The position numbers and the translations under genes were made by a program. From an uncultured Collinsella sp. (GTDB lineage: Bacteria; Actinomycetota; Coriobacteriia; Coriobacteriales; Coriobacteriaceae): DNA of 13,372 nucleotides. Positions 5,901 through 13,175 of the stretch are shown piece after piece (within the stretch, counting starts at the first letter, position 1; the number at the start of each line of letters is the position of its first letter). Where the stretch lies: assembly GCA_902478825.1 (NCBI GenBank), contig CABSMK010000036.1:1-13372 (forward strand), read 5' to 3'. The notes under the pieces were generated by a model, which saw nothing but the letters and a program-made list of their open reading frames with translations, made no database searches and was not told the origin of the DNA.

Positions 5901-7268
5901 CTAGCGGGGCACGTAGCGACCGGGTTGGGCTCCGGTGGGCTCGCCATCGCGCGCCACCAGCACGCCGTTCACAAACACGGCCTTGGCGCGGCCATGTGCC
6001 TCAAAGCCCTCGAGCGGCGTGTAGTCCACGGCCTGATGCTGCGTCGCGGCGCTGATCGTCCAACGCGCGCAAGGATCCCACACGCACACGTCGGCATCGG
6101 AGCCCTCGGCAAGACAGCCCTTGCGCGGATACATGCCAAAAACGCGCGCCGGGTTCTCGCTCATCAAGCGGCAGAGGTCCTCGGGGCCCAGCTGGCCCTC
6201 AAAGCTCGTGGCAATCGCGACGGGACGGTGCTCCACGCCGGGCCCGCCGTTGGGAATCGCGCGGAAATCGTCGCGCCCGCGGTCCTTTTGCCCGTGCAGG
6301 TTAAAGCTGCAATGATCGGTCGCAATCGTATCGATCTCGCCGGCCACAAGCGCCTCGCGTAGCGCGGCACGGTCACCGGCATGGCGCAGCGGCGGGCTCA
6401 TCACGTACTTGGCGCCCGCAAAGCCGTCCTCGCCCTGCTCCAAGTAGCAAGTATCGTCGAGCATCAGATACTGAGGGCAGGTCTCGACATAGATGTTCTT
6501 CTGCCCGCGCGCTTTGGCAGCGCGAATGGCCTCGAGCCCCAGCTTGGTCGAAAGGTGCACCACGTTGACTGGGGCGTCCCCGGCTAAGTGCGCCAGATAC
6601 AGCAGACGACTCACGGCCTCGGCCTCGCACACGTCCGGACGGCTGAGTGCATGCCCCTCGGGCCCATGAATCCCCTGCTCGTACACGCGCTTCTGCAGCT
6701 CATTCACCAGCGTGCCGTTCTCGCAATGCACGCACAGTATGCCGCCAATACGCTTGAGCTCCTCCAGCACCTCGAGCGTCTCGGCATCGTCCAAGCGAAG
6801 GTGGTCATAGGCAAAGTAGGTCTTGAACGACGACACGCCCGCCTCGCGCATGGCCGAAAGATCGGCGCGGTTGCGCTCATTCCACTCGGCGAGTGCCATA
6901 TGAAAAGCGTAGTTGGCCGTGCAGGTTCCGTCGGCGCGGCGATGCCACTCGGCCAAGGCATCGGGCATGGTCACGCCGCGATCGGCCGTCGCGTAGTCCA
7001 CAATGGTCGTCGTGCCGCCGCAGGCAGCCGCGCGCGTGCCGGTCTCAAAGCTATCGGCTGTCCAATCCATGCCAGTCCAGCACTGCATGTGCGTGTGGCC
7101 GTCGATAAAGCCGGGAAACACCCAGCAGCCCGCGGCGTCCTCGACGGTATCGTCGGCGCCCGGCTCAATCGCTGCGGCGATCCGCACGATCTTATCGCCC
7201 TCCATGGCAAGATCGGCGCGGCGAAGCCCCTGGGGCGTCACGAGCGCGCCGTTTTTGATGATGATCAT
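5901..7268 (-). CDS. hydA: Dihydropyrimidinase / hydantoinase (amidohydrolase)
   Basis: This zinc amidohydrolase opens cyclic ureides such as hydantoins or dihydropyrimidines. All expected ligands are visible in the 455-residue protein: H58 and H60 (DGHTHMQ), the lysine likely to be carbamylated K149 (SSFKTYFAYD), H181 (CVHCENG), H238 (VVHLSTK) and D318 (ATDHCSF). Length and motif spacing match bacterial D-hydantoinases. The ATG at 7268 has an AAGGAG ribosome-binding site that overlaps the mocA stop codon, so the two are translationally linked. In this setting (the ygeWXY/yqeBC set) the substrate is probably a purine-derived ureide rather than a pyrimidine, as for E. coli HyuA; that is inference. 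Confidence 0.93.
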   Translation of the reverse strand: MIIIKNGALVTPQGLRRADLAMEGDKIVRIAAAIEPGADDTVEDAAGCWVFPGFIDGHTHMQCWTGMDWTADSFETGTRAAACGGTTTIVDYATADRGVTMPDALAEWHRRADGTCTANYAFHMALAEWNERNRADLSAMREAGVSSFKTYFAYDHLRLDDAETLEVLEELKRIGGILCVHCENGTLVNELQKRVYEQGIHGPEGHALSRPDVCEAEAVSRLLYLAHLAGDAPVNVVHLSTKLGLEAIRAAKARGQKNIYVETCPQYLMLDDTCYLEQGEDGFAGAKYVMSPPLRHAGDRAALREALVAGEIDTIATDHCSFNLHGQKDRGRDDFRAIPNGGPGVEHRPVAIATSFEGQLGPEDLCRLMSENPARVFGMYPRKGCLAEGSDADVCVWDPCARWTISAATQHQAVDYTPLEGFEAHGRAKAVFVNGVLVARDGEPTGAQPGRYVPR

Positions 7269-7277
7269 AATTGCTCC

Positions 7278-7892
7278 TTATTGATTGATGCAGTTGGCCA
7301 CGTGATCAAAATACGAGCAGGCGGCAATATGCTCCGTTATGCGTCGCTGTCCCTTGACGGTATCGACGTCCCACAGCTCGTAGGCACGCGCTTCGACCAG
7401 CGCAACGTCGACGCGACCTTTGAGAATCGAGCCCCCGCCGTCTTTGCCCTCAAGACACATAAGTGCATCGAACAGTTCCGCCGGAAAGAGCACCGGGCTC
7501 GAAGGCTCACCGTTGCACGCAAGACGCACCGGATGTTTGCGGCCACGCTCGTCAAATGCACGAACCATAGCCTCAAAAGAATCCGAACTCACGAGCGGCT
7601 GGTCGCCCGGCAAAAAGAGGCAACCTTTCCAGTTGCGTTCGACTCCCCACGAAAGGCCCGCACGGACGCTTTCGCTGCGCAGCTCGCCATCGTGCGGCAC
7701 GCACGGGCAATGCTTGTCCTCGCAAATCTGAGCGACCTCGGGCCAACGCGTCGAAACCACGACGTCAAAGCCCCGGGGAACCGAATCGATGGTCCGGGCA
7801 ATCAGCGGCTCGCCATAGATATCGGCAAGCATCTTGTTAGAGCCAAACCGCTTGCCCTCGCCCGAAGCCATAATGACGCATCCAAGTTTCAT
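7278..7892 (-). CDS. mocA: MocA/YgfJ-type molybdenum cofactor nucleotidyltransferase
   Basis: This family transfers CMP to molybdopterin to make the dinucleotide cofactor of xanthine-dehydrogenase-type enzymes. The 204-residue protein begins MKLGCVIMASGEGKRFGSNK, with the nucleotide-binding signature at 8-21. GDQPL at 96-100 carries the metal-binding aspartate, and SSPVLFP at 131-137 sits where relatives usually have G-H-P-V. I chose the start at 7892 rather than an open extension to 7991 because GGGAGG lies 7 bases upstream and the Rossmann strand begins immediately. The extension would overlap the ygeW terminator. hydA follows after 9 bases. Confidence 0.88.
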   Translation of the reverse strand: MKLGCVIMASGEGKRFGSNKMLADIYGEPLIARTIDSVPRGFDVVVSTRWPEVAQICEDKHCPCVPHDGELRSESVRAGLSWGVERNWKGCLFLPGDQPLVSSDSFEAMVRAFDERGRKHPVRLACNGEPSSPVLFPAELFDALMCLEGKDGGGSILKGRVDVALVEARAYELWDVDTVKGQRRITEHIAACSYFDHVANCINQ

Positions 7893-7979
7893 GGTGATAC
7901 CTCCCCTGAAACCATCGTACCCATAACTCGCGCCGCGGGCATCTACATCGAAAGCGCTTATCCCGCACGCCCGCGATGC

Positions 7980-8018
7980 AAAAAAGGGCACCCCGCCGGT
8001 TGGCAGAGTGCCCCCTTT
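7980..8018 (-). terminator. Intrinsic terminator of the dpaL-ygeY-ygeW operon
   Basis: In minus-strand RNA, GGGCACUC pairs with GGGUGCCC (8 bp, one U-G), with a GCC/GGC extension in the loop and A-U and G-U pairs at the base. A run of six Us follows at once (7985-7980). It begins about 24 bases after the ygeW stop, so mocA-hydA is probably a separate transcription unit or depends on readthrough. Confidence 0.85.
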
Positions 8019-8041
8019 ACATGGCTTACCTCAACCCGGCT

Positions 8042-9244
8042 TTAGGCCTGGAGCCAACGGGCGGTGTTGCGCTCGTCGAGGGCCTTGAGGGTAGCGGCGG
8101 GATCGGCAACCTTTTGCAGGAACATCATGGCTGCGATGGCGTACGGCTTGTAGCTGGCCTCCTTGTACATGCCCACGCGGTGCATGTCGAAGACGTCGGC
8201 GTTGACCTCGCCGTGCTCGCAGGAGACACCGGAGATGTCGGCGGGCAGCGGGTGCATAAAGATGGTGTCCTGGCCGTTGGCAGTCTTCTCCATGAGCTCG
8301 GTCGTGGAGCACCAATCCTGATGGGTGGCGTTCTGGGCGAGCAGCTCCTTCTCGAGCGCAGCGATGCCGGCGTCGTCGCCCTCGGCGTACAGATTGGTAC
8401 GCTTCTCCATGGCGGCAAACGGAGCCCAGCTCTTGGGGATCACGATGTCGGCGCCCTCGAAGGCCTCGGCCATGGTGTTGACCTGCTTAAAGGTGGTGCC
8501 GGACTCGGCGGCATAGCCCTTGGCGCGCTCGACGACCTCGGGCATGAGGTCGTAGCCCTCGGGGTGGGCCAGGGTGACGTCCATGCCAAAGCGGGGCAGC
8601 AGGCTGATCAGCGACTGCGGGCAGGACAGCGGCTTGCCGTAAGAGGGCGAATAGGCCCAGGTGACGGCAACCTTCTTGCCCTTGAGGTTCTCAAGGCCGC
8701 CAAACTCGTTGATGAGGTAGAGCATGTCGGCAGAGGACTGCGTGGGGTGATCGGAGTCGGACTGCAGGGAAATGAGCGTGGGACGGTGATCCAGAACGCC
8801 GTCCTCGTAAGCCTGCTGGACAGACTCGGAGACCTCGGCCATGTAGGCGTCGCCCTTGCCGATGTACATGTCGTCGCGGATGCCGATGACGTCGGCCATG
8901 AAGGAGATCATGGTAGCGGTCTCGCGGACGGTCTCGCCGTGAGCGATCTGGGACTTCTTCTCGTCCAGGTCCTGCAGCTCAAGGCCGAGCAGGTTGGCGG
9001 CCTTAGAGAAGGAGAAGCGCGTACGGGTGGAGTTGTCGCGGAACAGGGAGACGGCCAGGCCCGAATCGAAGATCTTGGACGAAACGTTGTTCTCACGCAG
9101 CTCGCGCAGTGCGTCGGCGACGATGTAGAGAGCCTTAAGCTCATCGGTGGTCTTGTCCCAGGTGTGCAGGAAGTCGCTGCCGTACATACCCTTAAAATCG
9201 AGGCCGTTCAGCTGCTCGACGAGCTCGGTAAACTTAGCGTCCAT
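8042..9244 (-). CDS. ygeW: YgeW-family knotted carbamoyltransferase
   Basis: This is a paralogue of aspartate/ornithine carbamoyltransferase in the knotted YgeW group, whose physiological substrate is unsettled. The 400-residue length is close to E. coli YgeW (396). The carbamoyl-phosphate loop FRDNSTRTRFSF is at 69-80, HPTQ at 166-169 and the HPLP substrate loop at 331-334. The start at 9244 is chosen over an open extension to 9433. AAGGA lies upstream of it, MDAKFTELVEQLNGLDFKG is the expected N-terminus, and the extension is low-complexity and crosses a GC hairpin. In a ureide pathway it could run in reverse, producing carbamoyl phosphate (inference). No carbamate kinase is present here. 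Confidence 0.93.
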   Translation of the reverse strand: MDAKFTELVEQLNGLDFKGMYGSDFLHTWDKTTDELKALYIVADALRELRENNVSSKIFDSGLAVSLFRDNSTRTRFSFSKAANLLGLELQDLDEKKSQIAHGETVRETATMISFMADVIGIRDDMYIGKGDAYMAEVSESVQQAYEDGVLDHRPTLISLQSDSDHPTQSSADMLYLINEFGGLENLKGKKVAVTWAYSPSYGKPLSCPQSLISLLPRFGMDVTLAHPEGYDLMPEVVERAKGYAAESGTTFKQVNTMAEAFEGADIVIPKSWAPFAAMEKRTNLYAEGDDAGIAALEKELLAQNATHQDWCSTTELMEKTANGQDTIFMHPLPADISGVSCEHGEVNADVFDMHRVGMYKEASYKPYAIAAMMFLQKVADPAATLKALDERNTARWLQA

Positions 9245-9362
9245 GGAAATGTCCTTTCTAAAGATGAAACGATCGCAATGAGTTAATGCGCTCCGGCATG
9301 CGCGTGTGGCTAGAACATGCAGAGCACCATGACGAGGACCCGCTACCGTTGAGGAAGCATGG

Positions 9363-9390
9363 GAGATAACGACCGCGGGCCCCAAGTCAA
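9363..9390 (-). promoter_or_regulatory. Possible internal promoter for ygeW
   Basis: On the minus strand TTGACT (9390-9385, 5 of 6 to the -35 consensus) is followed after 16 bases by TATCTC (9368-9363, 3 of 6 to the -10). It lies in the 204-base gap between ygeY and ygeW, which is unusually long for an operon. The -10 is weak, so this is only a candidate. Confidence 0.22.
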
Positions 9391-9392
9391 CA

Positions 9393-9426
9393 GGGGGGGG
9401 TGCCGGGGACACGAGCGGCCCCCGGC
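9393..9426 (-). other. G8 tract and GC hairpin between ygeY and ygeW
   Basis: GCCGGGG (9402-9408) pairs perfectly with CCCCGGC (9420-9426), a 7-bp stem with an 11-base loop. Next to it is a run of eight Gs at 9393-9400 (C8 in the transcript). The stem lies 22 bases after the ygeY stop. There is no U-tract, so it may be an mRNA stability or partial attenuation structure. Confidence 0.5.
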
Positions 9427-9448
9427 TCAACAAAATCGAGGAATGGGA

Positions 9449-10834
9449 CTAATCGATCTTGTTGTTGGTCAGACCGGCGCGGAACACGGTGGCGTCGCCA
9501 TCGGCCTGGCTCGGATCGTAGAGGTTCAGGGCAGCTACATACATGGCGGCAGCGGTGACCAGGTCGTCCTTGTAGGTGACCTCGTTGGGAGCGTGAGCCT
9601 GAGACTCGGCACCCGGGCCAAAGCCCACGCAGGGGATGCCGTAGCGGCCCTGGATGGAAACGCAGTTCGTGGAGAAGGTCCACTTGTCGCACAGCGGGCG
9701 ACCGGTGCGCTTGTCCATGCTGGGCTCGCAGCCGATGCGCTCGTCACCAAACATGGCCTTGTGGGCGTCGACGAGGGCCTTGACGTGCGGAGCGGTCTCC
9801 TTGTTGATCCACGTGGGGAAGTAAGCCTCGGTCTCGTAGACCTCGCCGGTCCAGGACGGACGGTCGTACATGTACATGGAAACCTTCACGTCGTCGCCGT
9901 ACTTCTTGGCTGCCGGCAGGTTGCGGATCTCGTCCAGGCAGGACTCCCAGGTCTCGCCGGCGGTCATGCGACGGTCGATGGAGATGGCGCAGGAGTCAGC
10001 GACAGCGCAGCGGCTGGGGCTGGTGTAGAAGATCTGGCTGACGGTGCAGGTGCCGCGGCCCAGGAAGCGGGCATCCTCGAAGTGCTCGGGATTGTACTTG
10101 GGGTCGAGCATCTTGACGAGACCCTTGATGTCGGTCGACTCGTCGCAGCCGTTGTTGTTGAGGGCGCGGACGTCGGCGATGATGTCGGCCATCTTGTAGA
10201 TGGCGTTGTCGCCGCGGTCGGGCGCGGAGCCGTGGCAGGAGGTGCCGTGAACGTCGACGCGGATCTCCATGCGGCCGCGGTGACCGCGGTAGATGCCGCC
10301 GTCGGTGGGCTCGGTGGAAATGACGAACTCGGGCTTAATGCCGTCCTTGTTGTAGATGTACTGCCAGCACATGCCGTCGCAGTCCTCTTCCTGGACGGTG
10401 CCGACGACCATGATCTTGTAGCCCTCGGGGATGAGGCCCATGTCCTTCATCATCTTGGCAGCATAGGTAGCAGAAGCCATGCCGCCCTCCTGGTCGGAGC
10501 CGCCGCGGCCGTAGATGATCTCGTCGGTCTCATAGCCCTCGTAGGGATCGGCATCCCAGTTCTCGATGTTGCCGATGCCGACGGTGTCGATGTGGGAGTC
10601 GATGGCGATGATCTTGTCGCCCTCGCCCATAAAGCCCATGACGTTGCCCAGACCGTCGACCTTGACCTCGTCATAGCCAAGGCTCTCCATCTCGGCCTTG
10701 ATGCAAGCGACAACCTCACCCTCCTCGCAGGACTCAGAGGGATGGGAGATCATAGCGCGCAGGAAACGAGTCATATCAGCACGATGAGACTCAGCAGCAG
10801 CCTTGATTGCGTCAAAATCGAGTTCTTTAGCCAT
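9449..10834 (-). CDS. ygeY: YgeY-family M20 metallohydrolase linked to selenium metabolism
   Basis: This M20-family zinc amidohydrolase (peptidase, deacylase or carbamoylase type) belongs to the YgeY group found with selenium-dependent hydroxylase loci; the substrate is unproven. In 461 residues the metal site is complete: H81 and D83 (DSHIDT), D114 (GGSDQEGG), E149-E150 (VQEED), E175 (STEPTD) and H414 (SQAHAPNE). H201 (GTSCHGSAPDRG) lies in the dimerisation domain. The ATG at 10834 has AAAGG 9 bases upstream, a modest site. It sits between dpaL and ygeW in one orientation, so a ureido or carbamoyl intermediate upstream of diaminopropionate is a likely substrate (inference). Confidence 0.93.
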   Translation of the reverse strand: MAKELDFDAIKAAAESHRADMTRFLRAMISHPSESCEEGEVVACIKAEMESLGYDEVKVDGLGNVMGFMGEGDKIIAIDSHIDTVGIGNIENWDADPYEGYETDEIIYGRGGSDQEGGMASATYAAKMMKDMGLIPEGYKIMVVGTVQEEDCDGMCWQYIYNKDGIKPEFVISTEPTDGGIYRGHRGRMEIRVDVHGTSCHGSAPDRGDNAIYKMADIIADVRALNNNGCDESTDIKGLVKMLDPKYNPEHFEDARFLGRGTCTVSQIFYTSPSRCAVADSCAISIDRRMTAGETWESCLDEIRNLPAAKKYGDDVKVSMYMYDRPSWTGEVYETEAYFPTWINKETAPHVKALVDAHKAMFGDERIGCEPSMDKRTGRPLCDKWTFSTNCVSIQGRYGIPCVGFGPGAESQAHAPNEVTYKDDLVTAAAMYVAALNLYDPSQADGDATVFRAGLTNNKID

Positions 10835-10874
10835 TGTTCATAACCTTTCAAACGAAGGAATCTACCTGTGAGGT

Positions 10875-10901
10875 GGCGGAGCGATACCTATTTACTCCGC
10901 C
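10875..10901 (-). other. Hairpin between dpaL and ygeY
   Basis: GGCGGAG (10875-10881) and CTCCGCC (10895-10901) form a perfect 7-bp stem with a 13-base loop inside the 74-base gap between dpaL and ygeY. No U-tract follows on the minus strand, so it more likely sets mRNA stability or gene-to-gene ratio than ends transcription. Confidence 0.4.
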
Positions 10902-10908
10902 CCAACGA

Positions 10909-12123
10909 TTAGCAAGTGGGATATTCGCCTTCCCAAACAATGCGGCGATACTGGTCGGGGTCCGTGTCGCCCTCGGTGGAGAAGCAGAGCACGGAGCTCG
11001 TCTTGTCCAGGCCGATGAGTTCCTTGAGCTCAGCATACTCGGGATCGAGCATGAGGGTCTCGACCAGGCCGGTGGTCACAGCGCCGGACTCGCCGGAGAT
11101 GACGCGCGGGTCGCCCTTCTCGGGAGCGCCCAGGGTGCGCATGCCGCGAGCGGTGACCCAGTCGGGGCAGGACACGAAGGCGGTGGCGTGGTTGCGCAGG
11201 ATATCCCAGCCCAGGATGTTGGGCTCGCCGCAGCACAGACCGGCCATGATGGAGGGCATGTCACCGTCCACGATGCGCGGATCGCCGTCGCCGGCGGCAG
11301 CGCCCTTGTACAGGCAGGCGGCAGGCGCGCACTCAACCACGACGAAGGTGGGCGGGTTATCGGGATACAGGTTGGTGAAGTAGCCCACCACGGCGCCGGC
11401 GAGCGAACCCACGCCAGCCTGGACAAACACGTGCGTCGGGCGGTTGATGGCCATCTCGCGCAGCTGCTCGGCAGCCTCGGAAGCCATGGTGCCGTAACCC
11501 TCCATGATCCAGGACGGGATCTTCTCGTAGCCCTCCCAGGCGGTGTCCTGAACGATGACGCCACGCTCGCAGGCGTCAGCCTCGGCGGCGGCCATGCGCA
11601 CGCACTCGTCGTAGTTGACCTCTTCGATGGTCACCGTGGCGCCCTCGGCGGCGATGTTATCGAAGCGGGGCTTGGTAGAACCCTTGGGCATGTGCACGAC
11701 GGCCTTCTGGCCCAGCTTGTTGGCAGCCCATGCCACGCCGCGGCCATGGTTGCCGTCGGTGGCGGTAAAGAAGGTAGCCTGGCCAAAGTCCTTGGCCAGC
11801 TGATCGGAAGTCAGGTAATCGAAGGTGCACTCGGCAACGTCCTTGCCGGTCTCGTCGGCAATGTAGTTGGCCATGGCAAACGAACCGCCCAGAACCTTAA
11901 AGGCGTTGAGGCCAAAGCGATAGCTCTCGTCCTTAACGCACAGGTTGGACAGACCCAGGCGCGCAGCCTGGCCGTCCAGGCGGGCAAGCGGAGTGACGGT
12001 GTACTGGGGGAACGACTGGTGGAAGGCGCGGGCCTTCTTCACGTGGTCGAGACTCATGATTCCCAAGTGCTTGTCATCGCTCTTGGGCATCGTGTTGCCC
12101 GCCCACTGGATCTTATCGGCCAT
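10909..12123 (-). CDS. dpaL: Diaminopropionate ammonia-lyase (YgeX)
   Basis: This PLP enzyme cleaves 2,3-diaminopropionate to pyruvate and two ammonia molecules. The 404-residue length matches E. coli YgeX (398). The PLP lysine is K76 in FGLNAFKVLGG. ATDGNHGRGVAW at 121-132 carries the aspartate used to process the D-isomer in YgeX, and a glycine-rich phosphate loop AGVGSLAGAV follows later. The ATG at 12123 has AAGGAG 8 bases upstream. It is first in the minus-strand unit dpaL-ygeY-ygeW, and its upstream region faces a divergent regulator and carries two palindromic operator candidates. It would supply pyruvate and nitrogen as the last step of the pathway (inference). Confidence 0.95.
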   Translation of the reverse strand: MADKIQWAGNTMPKSDDKHLGIMSLDHVKKARAFHQSFPQYTVTPLARLDGQAARLGLSNLCVKDESYRFGLNAFKVLGGSFAMANYIADETGKDVAECTFDYLTSDQLAKDFGQATFFTATDGNHGRGVAWAANKLGQKAVVHMPKGSTKPRFDNIAAEGATVTIEEVNYDECVRMAAAEADACERGVIVQDTAWEGYEKIPSWIMEGYGTMASEAAEQLREMAINRPTHVFVQAGVGSLAGAVVGYFTNLYPDNPPTFVVVECAPAACLYKGAAAGDGDPRIVDGDMPSIMAGLCCGEPNILGWDILRNHATAFVSCPDWVTARGMRTLGAPEKGDPRVISGESGAVTTGLVETLMLDPEYAELKELIGLDKTSSVLCFSTEGDTDPDQYRRIVWEGEYPTC

Positions 12124-12215
12124 ACGGTGAACTCCTTAAGTCCTCTCTTGCCGGCCCCCGCATACGCGTTTCAGCCCATTCCCATTCATGCGACTGAACT
12201 TTTATGTGGATGCCA

Positions 12216-12230
12216 AACAAAAAGTTTGTT
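12216..12230. promoter_or_regulatory. Operator candidate 1 (AACAAA-N3-TTTGTT)
   Basis: A perfect 6+3+6 palindrome lies in the dpaL/regulator intergenic region. It has the same half-sites as 12267-12281, centre to centre 51 bp, close to five helical turns. It would fall just after the start of the candidate dpaL promoter. The best candidate for the bound protein is the adjacent PAS-HTH regulator. Confidence 0.6.
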
Positions 12231-12241
12231 AGCACTGTTCT

Positions 12242-12271
12242 ATCACACATTTTGATTGATAAACCTAACAA
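12242..12271 (-). promoter_or_regulatory. dpaL: Possible dpaL promoter
   Basis: On the minus strand TTGTTA (12271-12266, 4 of 6 to the -35) is followed after 18 bases by TGTGAT (12247-12242, 4 of 6 to the -10), with a start near 12235. Operator 2 would overlap the -35 and operator 1 would cover about +5 to +19, which is a repressor-like layout. The boxes are only moderate matches. Confidence 0.3.
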
Positions 12272-12281
12272 ATTGTTTGTT
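12267..12281. promoter_or_regulatory. Operator candidate 2 (AACAAA-N3-TTTGTT)
   Basis: This is a second perfect palindrome with half-sites identical to those at 12216-12230 and a different 3-base centre (TTG instead of AAG). Conserved arms around a variable centre are typical of a dimer-binding site. It overlaps the -35 of the candidate dpaL promoter. Confidence 0.6.
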
Positions 12282-12400
12282 GCCGTAATCGGTACCTTTT
12301 CGCCGACGAACGGTCACATAACGCAGTGCCACTTTCGCTATTTGCGAACAAGTGGGGTTTATGGCAAAGTGTGCCCAAACTAATTTTTAGGAAGGCACCC

Positions 12401-13054
12401 ATGACCCCCGCACAGATTGAGTTTTACAAGCGCCTTGCACACGGCCTGGCGCTCCAATTTGGCCCCAACTGCGAAGTCGTCGTCCACGACCTGGAAACCG
12501 AGGACGTGGACCACTCCATCGTAGTGATCGAAAACGGCCACGTCAGCGGGCGCAAACTGGGTGACGGCCCCAGCCATATTGTGCTTGAGTCCATGCACGA
12601 TGGCACCACCGACGTGCACGACCGCGAGCCATACCTCACCAAAACCACCGATGGCAAGCTGCTCAAGTCCTCGACTATCTTTATCCGCAACGACGAGGGC
12701 AAGCCCGTCGGCATTTTGGGCATTAACTTTGACATTACGCTCATGAAGGCTTTTGAGCGCTCGCTCGATGCCTTTACCGGCACCGGCGCCACGGGCTACA
12801 CCGAGCCCGAGCCCATTACCAAAAACATCGGCGACCTGCTCGAAGATCTGCTGCGCGAGTGCGAGCAATACGTGGGCAAGCCCGCGGCGCTCATGACCAA
12901 AGATGAGCGCATTCGCGCCATTGGCTACCTCGACCGTCGCGGCGCCTTCCTCATTTCCAAGTCGAGCGAGCGTGCCTGCGAGTTCTTTGGCATCTCTAAG
13001 TACAGCTTCTATAGCTACCTCAACGAGGCAAAGGCTGCCGCCGGCGACAAGTAG
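12401..13054 (+). CDS. YheO/DauR-type PAS and HTH transcriptional regulator
   Basis: This is a DNA-binding regulator with an N-terminal YheO-like PAS domain (about residues 6-116: GPNCEVVVHDL, then SIVVIENGHVSGR, ending VGILGINFDITLM). A C-terminal helix-turn-helix spans about 165-211 (MTKDERIRAIGYLDRRGAFL, then ERACEFFGISKYSFYSYL). The 217-residue length is normal. DauR of Pseudomonas, a repressor of D-arginine catabolism, has the same architecture. I chose the ATG at 12401 (AGGAAGG 5 bases upstream) over an open extension to 12326 that has no ribosome-binding site. It is divergent from dpaL, so it probably controls the dpaL-ygeY-ygeW unit and itself; the ligand is unknown. Confidence 0.9.
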   Translation: MTPAQIEFYKRLAHGLALQFGPNCEVVVHDLETEDVDHSIVVIENGHVSGRKLGDGPSHIVLESMHDGTTDVHDREPYLTKTTDGKLLKSSTIFIRNDEGKPVGILGINFDITLMKAFERSLDAFTGTGATGYTEPEPITKNIGDLLEDLLRECEQYVGKPAALMTKDERIRAIGYLDRRGAFLISKSSERACEFFGISKYSFYSYLNEAKAAAGDK

Positions 13055-13135
13055 TCAGCGCGCCTGAGCCCCTCCCCTTTTGGGCGCGAGTTCTGGAATG
13101 CACGAATCCAAGACTCGGCCGCAAGGCAAGTTCCA

Positions 13136-13141
13136 TATAAT
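13136..13141 (+). promoter_or_regulatory. TATAAT -10 box of the last gene
   Basis: A perfect TATAAT lies 34 bases before the ATG at 13176, a suitable distance for a short leader with its ribosome-binding site. The -35 region around 13111-13118 (AGACTCGG) is a poor match. The rest of 13055-13135 shows only a 6-bp inverted repeat, CGCGCC/GGCGCG at 13059-13064 and 13083-13088, with no T-tract. Confidence 0.4.
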
Positions 13142-13175
13142 CGATGAGATAGACAGTTCGAAAGGATGGAACAAG

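Noticed and set aside
7893..7991. Upstream extension of mocA
   Set aside because: It would run into the ygeW terminator. The GGGAGG site and the Rossmann start support 7892.
6588..8045. Plus-strand 485-codon frame opposite hydA and mocA
   Set aside because: Antisense shadow; it also crosses the ygeW terminator, and no known domain is visible.
7976..9286. Plus-strand frame opposite ygeW
   Set aside because: Exact shadow of ygeW, whose carbamoyltransferase motifs decide the strand.
9245..9433. Upstream extension of ygeW
   Set aside because: Low-complexity translation through a GC hairpin and C8 run. The ribosome-binding site and family length support 9244.
9359..12255. Two long plus-strand frames opposite ygeY and dpaL
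   Set aside because: Both are antisense to enzymes with complete active sites; composition is that of reverse-complement coding DNA.
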